From the NCBI GenBank assembly GCA_016713005.1, contig JADJPY010000002.1, forward strand, positions 124,001 through 188,000: 64,000 nt of DNA, written 5' to 3'. Position 1 is the stretch's first letter. Every line of letters begins with the position of its first letter. Shown piece after piece: positions 8,586 through 15,819 of the stretch. Below the pieces are notes generated by a model that saw only the letters and a program-made list of their open reading frames with translations, had not been told where the DNA came from and made no database searches. A program made the translations under genes and the position numbers. Origin of the DNA: Ramlibacter sp. (GTDB lineage: Bacteria; Pseudomonadota; Gammaproteobacteria; Burkholderiales; Burkholderiaceae_C).

Positions 8586-8890
8586 GGGGGCTGGCGCATG
8601 GGACGGACCTGGAGGACTTGAAAAAGCGGATGAAGTCGCAAATTGCATGCTCGGACGGTAGCATCTTTGCTGCAGCGCAAAAACCCTGTTTCGAGCCCGG
8701 AAGCCGCAAAGCGTACAATCGGCGGTGTCAGCAACCGTGGGGTTGCCGTCCCCTGAAGCCTCCCCGGGCCCTCTGCGCGAGGTCCATGCCACCGGGCTGG
8801 CAAGAACCGGCAACCCAAAGCCGGGCTTATCTCGTTGAACCCTCACCCGCAGCAGGCGTCGTCTGCCGTGGCGAAGTACATCAATTACTC
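8586..8890 (+). promoter_or_regulatory. Upstream region and long leader of the 80-aa gene and infA
   Basis: About 300 bases without a convincing gene (the alternative transglutaminase start at 8648 lies here). A candidate -10 TACAAT sits at 8714-8719, with a weak -35-like TTTCGA about 19 bases before it. This would give a leader of roughly 165 bases. Within it is a possible hairpin, GCAACC-GTG-GGTTGC (about 8731-8746), with no T run and so not a classical terminator. A cold- or growth-responsive leader is conceivable, but I cannot assign a known riboswitch or sRNA family. Confidence 0.35.
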
Positions 8891-9133
8891 ATGACACATT
8901 CAGAACAAAACATCAAAGTCGGGCGATACCTGATATCGCCTCTCACCAAACCCCTGGAAAACGGCTGGTATGCCTGCTCCGTTTCCATCCGCTCCGGTGC
9001 CGGCAGCGCCATGACGGACCGCGTCCTGCGCCTGACCCGCCTGTTCCGCGATAAAGTGGCTGCTGTCGAGTACGCTGTAGCCGAAGGGCTGCGCTGGGTC
9101 GGCCATCCGCACCCCGCTGCACAAACTGCCTGA
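8891..9133 (+). CDS. Small conserved-type hypothetical protein
   Basis: An 80-aa protein I cannot assign to a characterised family. It begins MTHSEQNIKVGRYLISP, has one predicted beta sheet (GWYACSVSIRSG), an Arg-rich helix (VLRLTRLFRDK) and an amphipathic helix ending in WVGHPHPAA. There is no signal peptide or membrane segment. ATG 8891 was chosen because the protein pattern begins there; the open frame upstream runs through the leader. It ends 12 bases before infA and is probably co-transcribed, so a link to translation or stress growth is possible by association only. Confidence 0.6.
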   Translation: MTHSEQNIKVGRYLISPLTKPLENGWYACSVSIRSGAGSAMTDRVLRLTRLFRDKVAAVEYAVAEGLRWVGHPHPAAQTA

Positions 9134-9145
9134 GGAGAACCCACC

Positions 9146-9391
9146 ATGGCCAAGGAAGAACTGATCGAGATGCGCGGACGCGTGTCCGAAGTGCTGCCGG
9201 ATTCACGCTATCGCGTGATCCTGGACAACGGACACCAGCTCATCGCCTATACAGGCGGCAAGATGCGCAAGCACCACATCCGCATCATTGCCGGGGACAA
9301 TGTGTCCCTCGAGTTGTCGCCCTATGACTTGACCAAGGGCCGTATCACGTTCCGGCACATCGCCGGCCGCAGCGGCCCGCCGCCACGGTAA
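9146..9391 (+). CDS. infA: Translation initiation factor IF-1 (second-copy type)
   Basis: An 81-aa S1/OB-fold IF-1, which binds the ribosomal A site during initiation. Family sequence is clear: MAKEELIEMRGRVSEVLPDSRYRV, then GHQLIAYTGGKMRKHHIRI and YDLTKGRITFRH. It is longer than the usual 72 aa, with a basic, Gly/Pro-rich tail (IAGRSGPPPR). No ribosomal-protein operon surrounds it, so it is likely the extra IF-1 that many Burkholderiales carry besides the copy in the ribosomal locus. GAGGAGA precedes ATG 9146. Expression probably depends on the same leader as the preceding 80-aa gene. Confidence 0.92.
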   Translation: MAKEELIEMRGRVSEVLPDSRYRVILDNGHQLIAYTGGKMRKHHIRIIAGDNVSLELSPYDLTKGRITFRHIAGRSGPPPR

Positions 9392-9397
9392 AACGTG

Positions 9398-9448
9398 CCT
9401 CCAGCCCCCGCCGAATATGGTTGAGCTGCTACAAAAAATATAGCAATT
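9398..9448. repeat. Dispersed palindromic repeat with C-rich 5' block
   Basis: The core GCTACAAAAAATATAGC (9428-9444) is preceded by CCTCCAGCCCCCGCC and followed by AATTCG. It lies between infA and the convergent 46-aa ORF. Confidence 0.8.
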
Positions 9449-9478
9449 CGCTTGGCCGGCGGGGAGCCTTCACCGGGC

Positions 9479-9619
9479 TCACTTTTTCTTTTCCTTGCCG
9501 CGCGGCAACACCGCAGTCACCGGTGGCATGGGCCTGTACGAGGAGCCGGGCTTGGGTGGCGAGTTGTCTTTCTTGGGCTTCTTGACCATCTTGTTGCTGC
9601 GTTGATCGCCTTTTGCCAT
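9479..9619 (-). CDS. Small basic 46-aa protein downstream of tandem lux boxes
   Basis: A 46-aa, Lys/Pro-rich protein starting MAKGDQRSNKMVKKPKKDN and ending LPRGKEKKK; probably disordered and nucleic-acid- or ribosome-associated by charge alone. Support comes from a strong ribosome-binding site (GGAGG, six bases before ATG 9619), a clean stop and a composition typical of real small proteins. I recall similar short proteins in Burkholderiales but cannot confirm this here. About 95 bases upstream of its start are two tandem lux-box-like sequences (9714-9753), and no other gene reads away from them in this direction. It may therefore be a quorum-sensing target. Confidence 0.6.
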   Translation of the reverse strand: MAKGDQRSNKMVKKPKKDNSPPKPGSSYRPMPPVTAVLPRGKEKKK

Positions 9620-9713
9620 GGGAGCCTCCGGTAGGGGCCGCGTCGCGCGGCCGGAGCACGAATGTTAAGGCAGGTTGGACGCCGGGCCTGCATCCCGGTG
9701 GCCCATCGATTTC

Positions 9714-9753
9714 ACCTACCAACCTGCATAGGTACCTACCAACCTGCATAGGG
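9714..9753. promoter_or_regulatory. Tandem lux-box-like sites
   Basis: Two abutting 20-bp units: ACCTACCAACCTGCATAGGT (9714-9733) and the same sequence with a final G (9734-9753). The ends ACCT...AGGT form the dyad expected of a LuxR-type operator. A related 20-mer lies upstream of luxI at 11040-11059, and a partial copy (GCAGGTTGG, other strand) is at 9670-9678. They lie beyond the 3' end of luxR and upstream of the minus-strand 46-aa ORF. Confidence 0.65.
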
Positions 9754-9811
9754 CAGGAGCGCTGACAGGACCGGGGTGTCCGCCTAGACTGGGTTTGTGA
9801 ATCGACCCGCC

Positions 9812-10528
9812 TCAGTCCAGCAACCCGAGCGATACTGCCTTGGCCACAGCCTGCACGCGTGTGGCCACGCCCAATTTGCGCATCACGTTTTTCACGTGAA
9901 AGTCCACCGTGGGTTCAGATATCCGCAACAAGTCGGAAATCACGGACGTGCTTTTTCCCTGCATCACCAGTCGCAGGCAATCGTGTTCGCGCGGGGTCAG
10001 CCGGGCGGACTGCCCGGCCAGCAGATCCGGCACGATGAGACGGATTGCGGCCATGTGCGCACAGGTCGCCAGCACCGTCGCCGCCTGCACAATTTCCTGC
10101 TGCTCGCGCGCGTCCGAATCGATAGGCCGGTCCCGCGCGAGGCTGACCATGCTTTTGGAGTTGCGGGTTTCGTGCACACCAATGCTGAGGCCATGGCTCA
10201 AGCCGTGGCTGCGCGCCTCCTCGAGCAGTTCGATCGAACCGTCGGCGTATATCCCGTCGTGCCACACCAGCGGGGTGGTGTGCTGTTGGCAGTGCGGGAC
10301 CGTCGGGTCCATGCGGACATAACCCTTTTCGACGTACCGGCGTTGCCAGCGCTCCGGGTAGCCACTGGTCACGTCCTGTACCGGGTCGAGTGCCGGGCGG
10401 TGAACTTCGACGCCCAGCATGAAGTGCTCACAGCCAAGCGCCCGCACGGCTTCATGCATGCGCTGCACGAGTTCGTCGCGGCTGTTCGCCGTGGTGACGG
10501 CGTAGATCATGCCAAGGGCGTCGTTCAT
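9812..10528 (-). CDS. LuxR-family AHL-responsive transcriptional regulator
   Basis: A 238-aa quorum-sensing regulator with an N-terminal autoinducer-binding domain and a C-terminal LuxR helix-turn-helix (about 174-238). The LuxR ligand-pocket signature is intact: Trp61 and Tyr65 (WQRRY), Asp74-Pro75 (MDPTV) and Trp89 (LVWHDG), plus the later GLSHGLSIGVHE segment. The HTH reads LTPREHDCLRLVMQGKST with SEPTVDFHVKNVMRKLGV. It should bind the acyl-homoserine lactone made by the luxI product nearby and act at the lux-box-like sites at 11040 and 9714. It is divergent from DUF4902 with 52 bases between starts. It is a canonical receptor, not a solo lacking ligand residues. Confidence 0.93.
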   Translation of the reverse strand: MNDALGMIYAVTTANSRDELVQRMHEAVRALGCEHFMLGVEVHRPALDPVQDVTSGYPERWQRRYVEKGYVRMDPTVPHCQQHTTPLVWHDGIYADGSIELLEEARSHGLSHGLSIGVHETRNSKSMVSLARDRPIDSDAREQQEIVQAATVLATCAHMAAIRLIVPDLLAGQSARLTPREHDCLRLVMQGKSTSVISDLLRISEPTVDFHVKNVMRKLGVATRVQAVAKAVSLGLLD

Positions 10529-10580
10529 GCAATGGACGATGGTTCAGCAATTCTTCAATATCGCGAAGGCTAGAGCATCC

Positions 10581-11018
10581 ATGCAGACCAACTTATCCCT
10601 GCCTTGCACCAGTTCCGCGCACCTTTTTTCGCGAGACTACTACATCCGTGTCACACCCGCGGATCTGGAAGGGCTCGAACTGCGACATCTTTTCAGCTAC
10701 CTGGATCCGAGTGTGGCCCGGGATGCGCCGGGAGTCTTCCGCGACGGTCGTGCCGGCGTGTACGCCGGGTCGACTGAATGGCACGGCCTGGCGCGTGGCG
10801 GGCAGATCAGCCTGGCCTGGGACTGGGTCCGACATGACGATGGCCACATCCTTGCCCTGAAGCGGGTTGCACCCCGCACCAACCTGCAGCTGCTGGACCA
10901 TGCTGGATACGACCTTCCCGGCGTTGAGCACGTGGCCGAACTCTGGCGCTTTCTCGACGGCGTCGCCTGGCAGCGCCACATCCTTGCGACCCTCAACAGC
11001 GACCCACGTCTGTTGTAA
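10581..11018 (+). CDS. DUF4902 protein linked to luxR/luxI
   Basis: A 145-aa cytoplasmic protein of the DUF4902 type, a family I know mainly from luxI/luxR neighbourhoods and without an established biochemical role. Visible features are DYYIRVTPADLEGLELRHLFSYL at the N-terminus, a central GRAGVYAGSTEWHG segment and the WDWVRHDDGHILALKR strand pair. ATG 10581 is preferred over upstream starts because the upstream residues overlap the luxR start region and look unconserved. It reads in the same direction as luxI, 99 bases before it, but luxI has its own lux-box-like site, so separate control is likely. Confidence 0.7.
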   Translation: MQTNLSLPCTSSAHLFSRDYYIRVTPADLEGLELRHLFSYLDPSVARDAPGVFRDGRAGVYAGSTEWHGLARGGQISLAWDWVRHDDGHILALKRVAPRTNLQLLDHAGYDLPGVEHVAELWRFLDGVAWQRHILATLNSDPRLL

Positions 11019-11039
11019 CAGCACGTGTCGGCATGGACA

Positions 11040-11059
11040 ACCTATCAACCTAGATAGCT
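11040..11059 (+). promoter_or_regulatory. Lux-box-like operator upstream of luxI
   Basis: ACCTATCAACCTAGATAGCT matches the tandem sites at 9714-9753 at 16 of 20 positions and keeps the dyad ends. Its centre is 68 bases before the luxI ATG. A weak -10-like TCAAAT at 11082-11087 would place it over the -35 region, the usual position for LuxR activation. Confidence 0.7.
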
Positions 11060-11117
11060 ATCGCCGGCGGGGGCGCCTCAGTCAAATCGATCCACGATTG
11101 GCTGGAGGGTCCTCACC

Positions 11118-11726
11118 ATGCAACACGCTGTCATTACCGCACCACTTGGGGACCTTGCCCCCGACGACCGTATCGGCATGTTCCGGCTCCGGTACGAGGT
11201 GTTTCATGACCGGCTGGGCTGGGACGTCAAGACGACCGCCGACGGGCAGGAGATAGACGAATTCGATGCGGTTGAACGGGCCCACTACATACTGGCGCGC
11301 TCACCTTCCTGCGGCGTGGATGCGTGCTGGCGCCTGTTGCCTACGCTTGGCCCCAACATGCTGCGTGATGTGTTCCCGGAACTGTTGCACGGACAACCCG
11401 CTCCCGCGGGCTCGGATGTGTGGGAATTGAGCCGTTTTGCGATCGCCACAGATCGGGTGGCCGCAGGAGAAGCTGCCGGGAACCACCAACTGGGATTTGG
11501 TGAGTTGTCGGTGGCATTGATGGCGGAAGCGGCACAGTTCGCCCGCGCCAACCAGATCAGCAGGTACGTTACTGTCACCACCGCAGCCATCGAACGCATG
11601 CTCAAGCGCCAGGGATTGCACATCCACCGTCTGGGTCCTCCGGTACGGATTGGCCTGGTCATGGCCGTGGCGTGCTTCATTGAGGTGGATTCCATGACAC
11701 TCGGGGCGGTGGGCTACCAGGATTGA
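11118..11726 (+). CDS. Acyl-homoserine-lactone synthase (LuxI family)
   Basis: A 202-aa LuxI-family synthase, making an acyl-homoserine lactone from S-adenosylmethionine and an acyl carrier. The conserved residues are all visible: Arg25 and Phe29 (RLRYEVF), Trp35, Asp47 and Asp50 (IDEFD), Arg72, Glu103 and Arg106 (WELSRFAI). GGAGGG precedes ATG 11118. A lux-box-like operator lies 58 bases upstream, indicating positive feedback by the adjacent LuxR protein. Only two bases separate its stop from the ATG of the next gene, so that regulator is probably translationally coupled. Acyl-chain length cannot be predicted reliably. Confidence 0.95.
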   Translation: MQHAVITAPLGDLAPDDRIGMFRLRYEVFHDRLGWDVKTTADGQEIDEFDAVERAHYILARSPSCGVDACWRLLPTLGPNMLRDVFPELLHGQPAPAGSDVWELSRFAIATDRVAAGEAAGNHQLGFGELSVALMAEAAQFARANQISRYVTVTTAAIERMLKRQGLHIHRLGPPVRIGLVMAVACFIEVDSMTLGAVGYQD

Positions 11727-11728
11727 TC

Positions 11729-12793
11729 ATGGGCGCCGCGTTGCAACTTGTCGGCGGCTTGAAGATTGCCGCGGCCAGCGGAGAATGGTCTGGTCCGCAC
11801 CGCGCCGCGCGGCAGGCGCCGGTGCAGTTCCCGGGCATCGCGCGGGTGCCGACTTTCCCCTTGCACCATCGTGCAGGGCGCGCGGCGATCGTGACGACGG
11901 ATGAAGACCTGAGAGAACGGTTGTTGCGCAGGGCCCACGGCCGGTACGAGTTGCGGGCCTTCCGTGGGGTGGACGCCTTCCTGAATGAATTGCAACAGGA
12001 GCCTCCGCGATGGGAGCATGACCTCTGGCTTCAGCAGCAAATCGTGGAACGCGCCCGGCGCGGACGGCCCTTGATCCCCGAGGTCTTGCGGTATTGGGCA
12101 GCCCACTCCGAGCGTCTCGAACTGACGACGGTCTGCGTTGTGGACGACTTTCTGTGCGATCGGTCAGGGCATGAGATCCTGTCCGAGTTGGTCGGCTGGT
12201 CGGGCCGTCGTGTCTTGCTCAGCAACGGGTTCGATGACGGTGAGACGGTAGATGCAGTAAACAGCGGCCTCATCGAGCGGGTGATTCGTTGCGGCCCGCA
12301 GGGAACCGTAGAAAGACTGGACGCAGCGTTGAGTGTGCTGCTGGCCAGTCCCAACGAACGATTCCAGCGCCTGTGGGCTGACTCGTTCAACGGGCCACAG
12401 CTGGAGGCGTTGCGAGAGCCCCTCGTCCTGCGGGAACTGCGTACTCTTGCGGAAGAGAGATGGGTCGAATGGATAGGCATCGGGCAGCCGTTTGGCATTC
12501 TGGGCATGGACAGTCATGGCGTCCCATCCTGGTTGCAGTTGCAGTTGGCGTCCGAGCTGGACACTGCCATTGGACGGGCCATGACAAACGGGTTGGGCAA
12601 ATCCGAAGTTGACGCAGTGGCGAACAGGCGCAGCATCCTGGATATCGACTTCCAGACCGAAATTGGGCATCCCGCTGCGGGTGGTGCCGTGCCCGCCTTC
12701 CATCTTGGCGACAAGGGAAGGCTTCTGTGCGCATGGAGAGCCATTCCTGCCGGCCTTGCTCACCAGGAGCGCACGGCGACAGGCTTGGCCTGA
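11729..12793 (+). CDS. Receiver-like regulator coupled to luxI
   Basis: A 354-aa protein with a two-component receiver-like domain (about 51-208). A first segment reads RAAIVTTDEDLRERLL. The presumed phosphoacceptor region is VCVVDDFLCDRSG (Asp139 or Asp140), and RVLLSNGFDDGETVDAVNSGLIERVIRC matches the beta4-alpha4-beta5 face of a subfamily whose typical form is 'LTG...AvNaGLIhryi'. The C-terminal part (210-354) matches no domain I recognise and has no HTH. Output may be through protein contacts. It starts two bases after luxI (ATG 11729; TTG 11723 also in frame), which argues that it works in the AHL circuit. No histidine kinase is adjacent. Confidence 0.65.
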   Translation: MGAALQLVGGLKIAAASGEWSGPHRAARQAPVQFPGIARVPTFPLHHRAGRAAIVTTDEDLRERLLRRAHGRYELRAFRGVDAFLNELQQEPPRWEHDLWLQQQIVERARRGRPLIPEVLRYWAAHSERLELTTVCVVDDFLCDRSGHEILSELVGWSGRRVLLSNGFDDGETVDAVNSGLIERVIRCGPQGTVERLDAALSVLLASPNERFQRLWADSFNGPQLEALREPLVLRELRTLAEERWVEWIGIGQPFGILGMDSHGVPSWLQLQLASELDTAIGRAMTNGLGKSEVDAVANRRSILDIDFQTEIGHPAAGGAVPAFHLGDKGRLLCAWRAIPAGLAHQERTATGLA

Positions 12794-12841
12794 TCGCCTG
12801 GTCCGGCGGGTGGGTCGGCCCCTTGGCCGTTCCTCCCAGCC

Positions 12842-13810
12842 TTGTTCGCGGCCCGCATAGAATGCCTTCAAGGTGCCCCATCCGGAGCCGCACCGTTTGG
12901 CCAACAACCCCATCGATCCGTGACGACTGTCGTATTTGCCGATCTGGTAGGAAGCACCCGCCTCTTCGAGCGCCTCGGGGACGAAACCGCTTCGCGCCTG
13001 GTCACCGAGTTGACGTCTGACCTCAGCAAGGTGTTTGAAGCCCACCACGGGAGGGTCGTCAAGCTGCTGGGCGACGGCCTTTTTGTGGTGTTCCCGCACG
13101 AGGGTGATGCTGTGGCGGCCTGTGTCGCGATCCAGACCCGCCTGCACCATTCGCCCATCCGGCCCGGCGGGCTCGGGCAGGCGATCCAGATGCAGATGGG
13201 CGTTGAGTCTGGCGAGGTCGTGGAAATCGATGGAGATTGCTACGGTGACGCGGTCAATTCGGCGGCCCGTCTGGCCGACCTGGCGGGCGCCGAGCAGATC
13301 CTGACCACCCAGAAGGTCAAGGATGGCCTCCCGCGCATCCTTCAGGCGTCATTGCGGGGGCTGGGCCCCATGTATCTGCGTGGCAAGAACGATGTCACCG
13401 AGGTTTACCGGATCGAGTGGCTGGCCGGGCGCGATGCAGATGCCACCATCATGGGGGCGTCCATCCAGGTGCCGCAGCGATCACAGCACCTGGAAGTATC
13501 GGGTTTCGGGCAACACCTGCGGATATCGCCTGGAAGCGAAAAGGTCGCCATAGGGCGAGCTGCAACAGCCAACTTGTCGATCAACGATTCCCGGGTGTCC
13601 CGGGTGCATGCGACCGTTGAATGGCGTGGCGGACAATTTGTGCTTTGCGATGCCTCCAGCTTTGGCACGTGGGTCTATGCCGGCTCCCAGGCCGATGCGG
13701 TTGTGTTGCGGCGGACCGAATGTTATCTTGTGGGGCAGGGCGAAATCGCGCTTGGCGGGGAGCGGGGCGTGGATGAAGTTCCGATGCTGCGCTACACCGT
13801 TGCTTCCTGA
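12842..13810 (+). CDS. Class III adenylate cyclase with C-terminal FHA domain
   Basis: About 322 aa. The N-terminal half is a class III nucleotide cyclase domain with both metal Asp residues (FADLVGS, Asp34; LLGDGL, Asp78), the adenine-selective Lys74 with Asp136, and the transition-state pair Asn139/Arg143 (AVNSAAR). It therefore looks active and ATP-specific. The C-terminal half (about 220-315) is an FHA domain: IGRAATANLSINDSRVSRVHA contains the phosphothreonine-binding Gly-Arg, Ser253 and His256. The start is uncertain: TTG 12842 gives the full domain, GTG 12920 is later. It lies 48 bases after the receiver-like gene and just before a Ser/Thr kinase, a plausible source of its phospho-ligand. 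Confidence 0.85.
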   Translation: MFAARIECLQGAPSGAAPFGQQPHRSVTTVVFADLVGSTRLFERLGDETASRLVTELTSDLSKVFEAHHGRVVKLLGDGLFVVFPHEGDAVAACVAIQTRLHHSPIRPGGLGQAIQMQMGVESGEVVEIDGDCYGDAVNSAARLADLAGAEQILTTQKVKDGLPRILQASLRGLGPMYLRGKNDVTEVYRIEWLAGRDADATIMGASIQVPQRSQHLEVSGFGQHLRISPGSEKVAIGRAATANLSINDSRVSRVHATVEWRGGQFVLCDASSFGTWVYAGSQADAVVLRRTECYLVGQGEIALGGERGVDEVPMLRYTVAS

Positions 13811-13875
13811 TCGTCTGGCACCCCCGTGATCAGTGGCTAGAATCCCTGATCCTCCTGTTTAATGACCGGGACCCC

Positions 13876-15804
13876 GTGACCTTGAAAAAGCTTGGCCGAT
13901 ACGATCTTGTCCGCGTGCTGGGCAAGGGTGCCATGGGTATCGTCTATGAAGGGCGAGACCCCAATCTTGATCGCCGGGTGGCCATCAAGACCGTCAAGGT
14001 GGAGAACCTGTCCCACGACGCCGCGGCTGAGTACGAAGCCCGCTTCCGCACCGAGGCCAGGTCGGCCGCACGGCTGCAACATCCCAATATCGTCAGCGTC
14101 TATGACTCCGACCGGGATGGCGATGTGGCCTTTCTCGTCATGGAGTTCATCCAGGGGGATGATCTCAAGCACCACCTGGACAGCGGCAAGCGCTACTCCC
14201 TTGAGGAGTCCGTTCGCATGATCTGCGAATTGCTGGACGCGCTTGATTACGCCCATCGCCAGTCCATTGTTCACCGTGACATCAAGCCTGCCAACCTGCT
14301 CCTTGAGCCCGGTGGCCGCGTGAAGCTCACGGACTTTGGCGTTGCCCGTATCCAGGACGCCGGAGAGGCCACCCGGACGCAGGGCGCGATCATCGGCACG
14401 CTGAAGTACATGGCGCCCGAGCAAGTGCGCGGCACGCCGGTCGACGCACGCGCCGACATCTTCTCGGCGGGCGTGGTGCTGTACCAGCTGCTGGCGGACA
14501 AGCGCCCTTTCGATGGGGAAAACGATTTTTCCATCATTCACCAGATCATCAGCCAGATCCCCGAGCCGCCCAGCACTTTCCATGACCAGTTGCCCACCGC
14601 CATCGACGCGGTGGTGTCCAGGGCGCTGGCCAAGGATCGGGAGCAGCGGTTCCAGACGGCAGGGGACTTCCAGCGCGCGCTGCGCAAGGCACTTACAGAG
14701 GTGGCGGATACCACCATCGTGCCACCGGCCAATCCGCGGCGGGCAGAGGGTGGTGCAAGCACCCTGTCCCGCGGCACATCGCCCTCATCAGCTACTTCGG
14801 GTCTCGGTGGATCCAGCGGCACGAGCGGCACGAGCGGAAGTACCGTGACCCAGGAACTTGAGCTGGTGTACTGGAAGGACATCAAGGATTCGACCGATTC
14901 CGACGAGTTGCGTGGCTTCCTGGACAGGTTCCCCACGGGTATCTACGCCGATCTTGCCCGTCGGCGCCTGAAAAAGCTCAGTGAGGCACCCTCCGCAGAC
15001 AGCACCATGGCCGGTCCGGTTGCTGCGACCGCGCGCGTTGCCGTGCACGACGATGACATCACGCGCATGCCCTCGCGTGTGGCCGGGCCCCCGGCGGAGC
15101 GTCGTGAGCCGTTGCCACCCGGCGCTTCGTTGTCGGACATCCAGCCTTCCGCCGATGAGGTCGCAGGCGCTTCTACGGACTCCGCCGGTTCGAGCGCCGG
15201 GCCTGCCGGCCAGCCCGCAGGCAGCAAACGCAACCTGATGATTGCGGGCGCCGCTGTGGCTGTTGTCTTGGTAGCGGGTGCTGTTTTCATGGGCACCCGT
15301 GGTGCCTCTCCGGCCAAGACAGGTCCTGGTGCGGACGCCCCAATGGCGGCAGCCAGCGCCGCTGCGTCGGCACCGCCGGTGGCCGCTGCCTCCGCCGCTT
15401 CTGCGGCCGCTTCTTCAGTGGCGTCCGCCGCCTCGGCGGCGGCCTCCGCAGCGCCAATTCCTTCGCGCATGGCCTCGGCGCTGGCGGGTCTGAAGGCAAA
15501 GGCTCAAGACCGTTTTGGGGCGCAATCAAAGGCTTCGGCACCCGCGCCTGCCACTCCGCCTTCGACACCCGCGCCGGCGGCGGAGGAAGCACCCAAGCCA
15601 CCGGTTGCGACGACCACGCAAGCTCCTCCGGTGGTGGTCAAGCCCGCCAGTCCTAACGACGCCTGCGAAGGGCGCATGTTGCTTGGTTTCCAGTTCTGCA
15701 TGGCAGAGCAATGCGCCAAGCCGGTGTTCCAGAACCATCCGATCTGTGTGGAGCGTCGCGAGATGGAGCGGCGCCGGCGCGATGCCCAGCAGGGCAACAA
15801 CTGA
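13876..15804 (+). CDS. Transmembrane serine/threonine protein kinase
   Basis: A 642-aa Hanks-type kinase. The catalytic domain (about 8-275) has the P-loop GKGAMG, Lys38 (VAIK), HRDIKPANLL (Asp135), DFGVAR (Asp153) and MAPEQ (179-183), so it should be active. A Ser/Thr/Gly-rich linker leads to one transmembrane segment (NLMIAGAAVAVVLVAG, about 453-473), then a long Ala/Ser-rich periplasmic stalk (about 480-590). It ends in a small Cys-containing tip (ACEGRMLLGFQFC...CAKPVFQNHPIC) that could sense a periplasmic signal; there are no PASTA repeats. The start is GTG 13876. It directly follows the cyclase-FHA gene, suggesting a kinase-FHA phosphorylation pair. Confidence 0.92.
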   Translation: MTLKKLGRYDLVRVLGKGAMGIVYEGRDPNLDRRVAIKTVKVENLSHDAAAEYEARFRTEARSAARLQHPNIVSVYDSDRDGDVAFLVMEFIQGDDLKHHLDSGKRYSLEESVRMICELLDALDYAHRQSIVHRDIKPANLLLEPGGRVKLTDFGVARIQDAGEATRTQGAIIGTLKYMAPEQVRGTPVDARADIFSAGVVLYQLLADKRPFDGENDFSIIHQIISQIPEPPSTFHDQLPTAIDAVVSRALAKDREQRFQTAGDFQRALRKALTEVADTTIVPPANPRRAEGGASTLSRGTSPSSATSGLGGSSGTSGTSGSTVTQELELVYWKDIKDSTDSDELRGFLDRFPTGIYADLARRRLKKLSEAPSADSTMAGPVAATARVAVHDDDITRMPSRVAGPPAERREPLPPGASLSDIQPSADEVAGASTDSAGSSAGPAGQPAGSKRNLMIAGAAVAVVLVAGAVFMGTRGASPAKTGPGADAPMAAASAAASAPPVAAASAASAAASSVASAASAAASAAPIPSRMASALAGLKAKAQDRFGAQSKASAPAPATPPSTPAPAAEEAPKPPVATTTQAPPVVVKPASPNDACEGRMLLGFQFCMAEQCAKPVFQNHPICVERREMERRRRDAQQGNN

Positions 15805-15819
15805 CGCGGGCTGTACGGC

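Noticed and set aside
8731..8746. Rho-independent terminator in the 80-aa gene leader
   Set aside because: The hairpin lacks a T run and lies upstream of the reading frames; listed only as a leader feature.
9714..9753. Tandem 20-bp units considered as a CRISPR or VNTR
   Set aside because: There are only two units with no spacers, and the same sequence occurs before luxI with dyad ends, so lux boxes explain them better.
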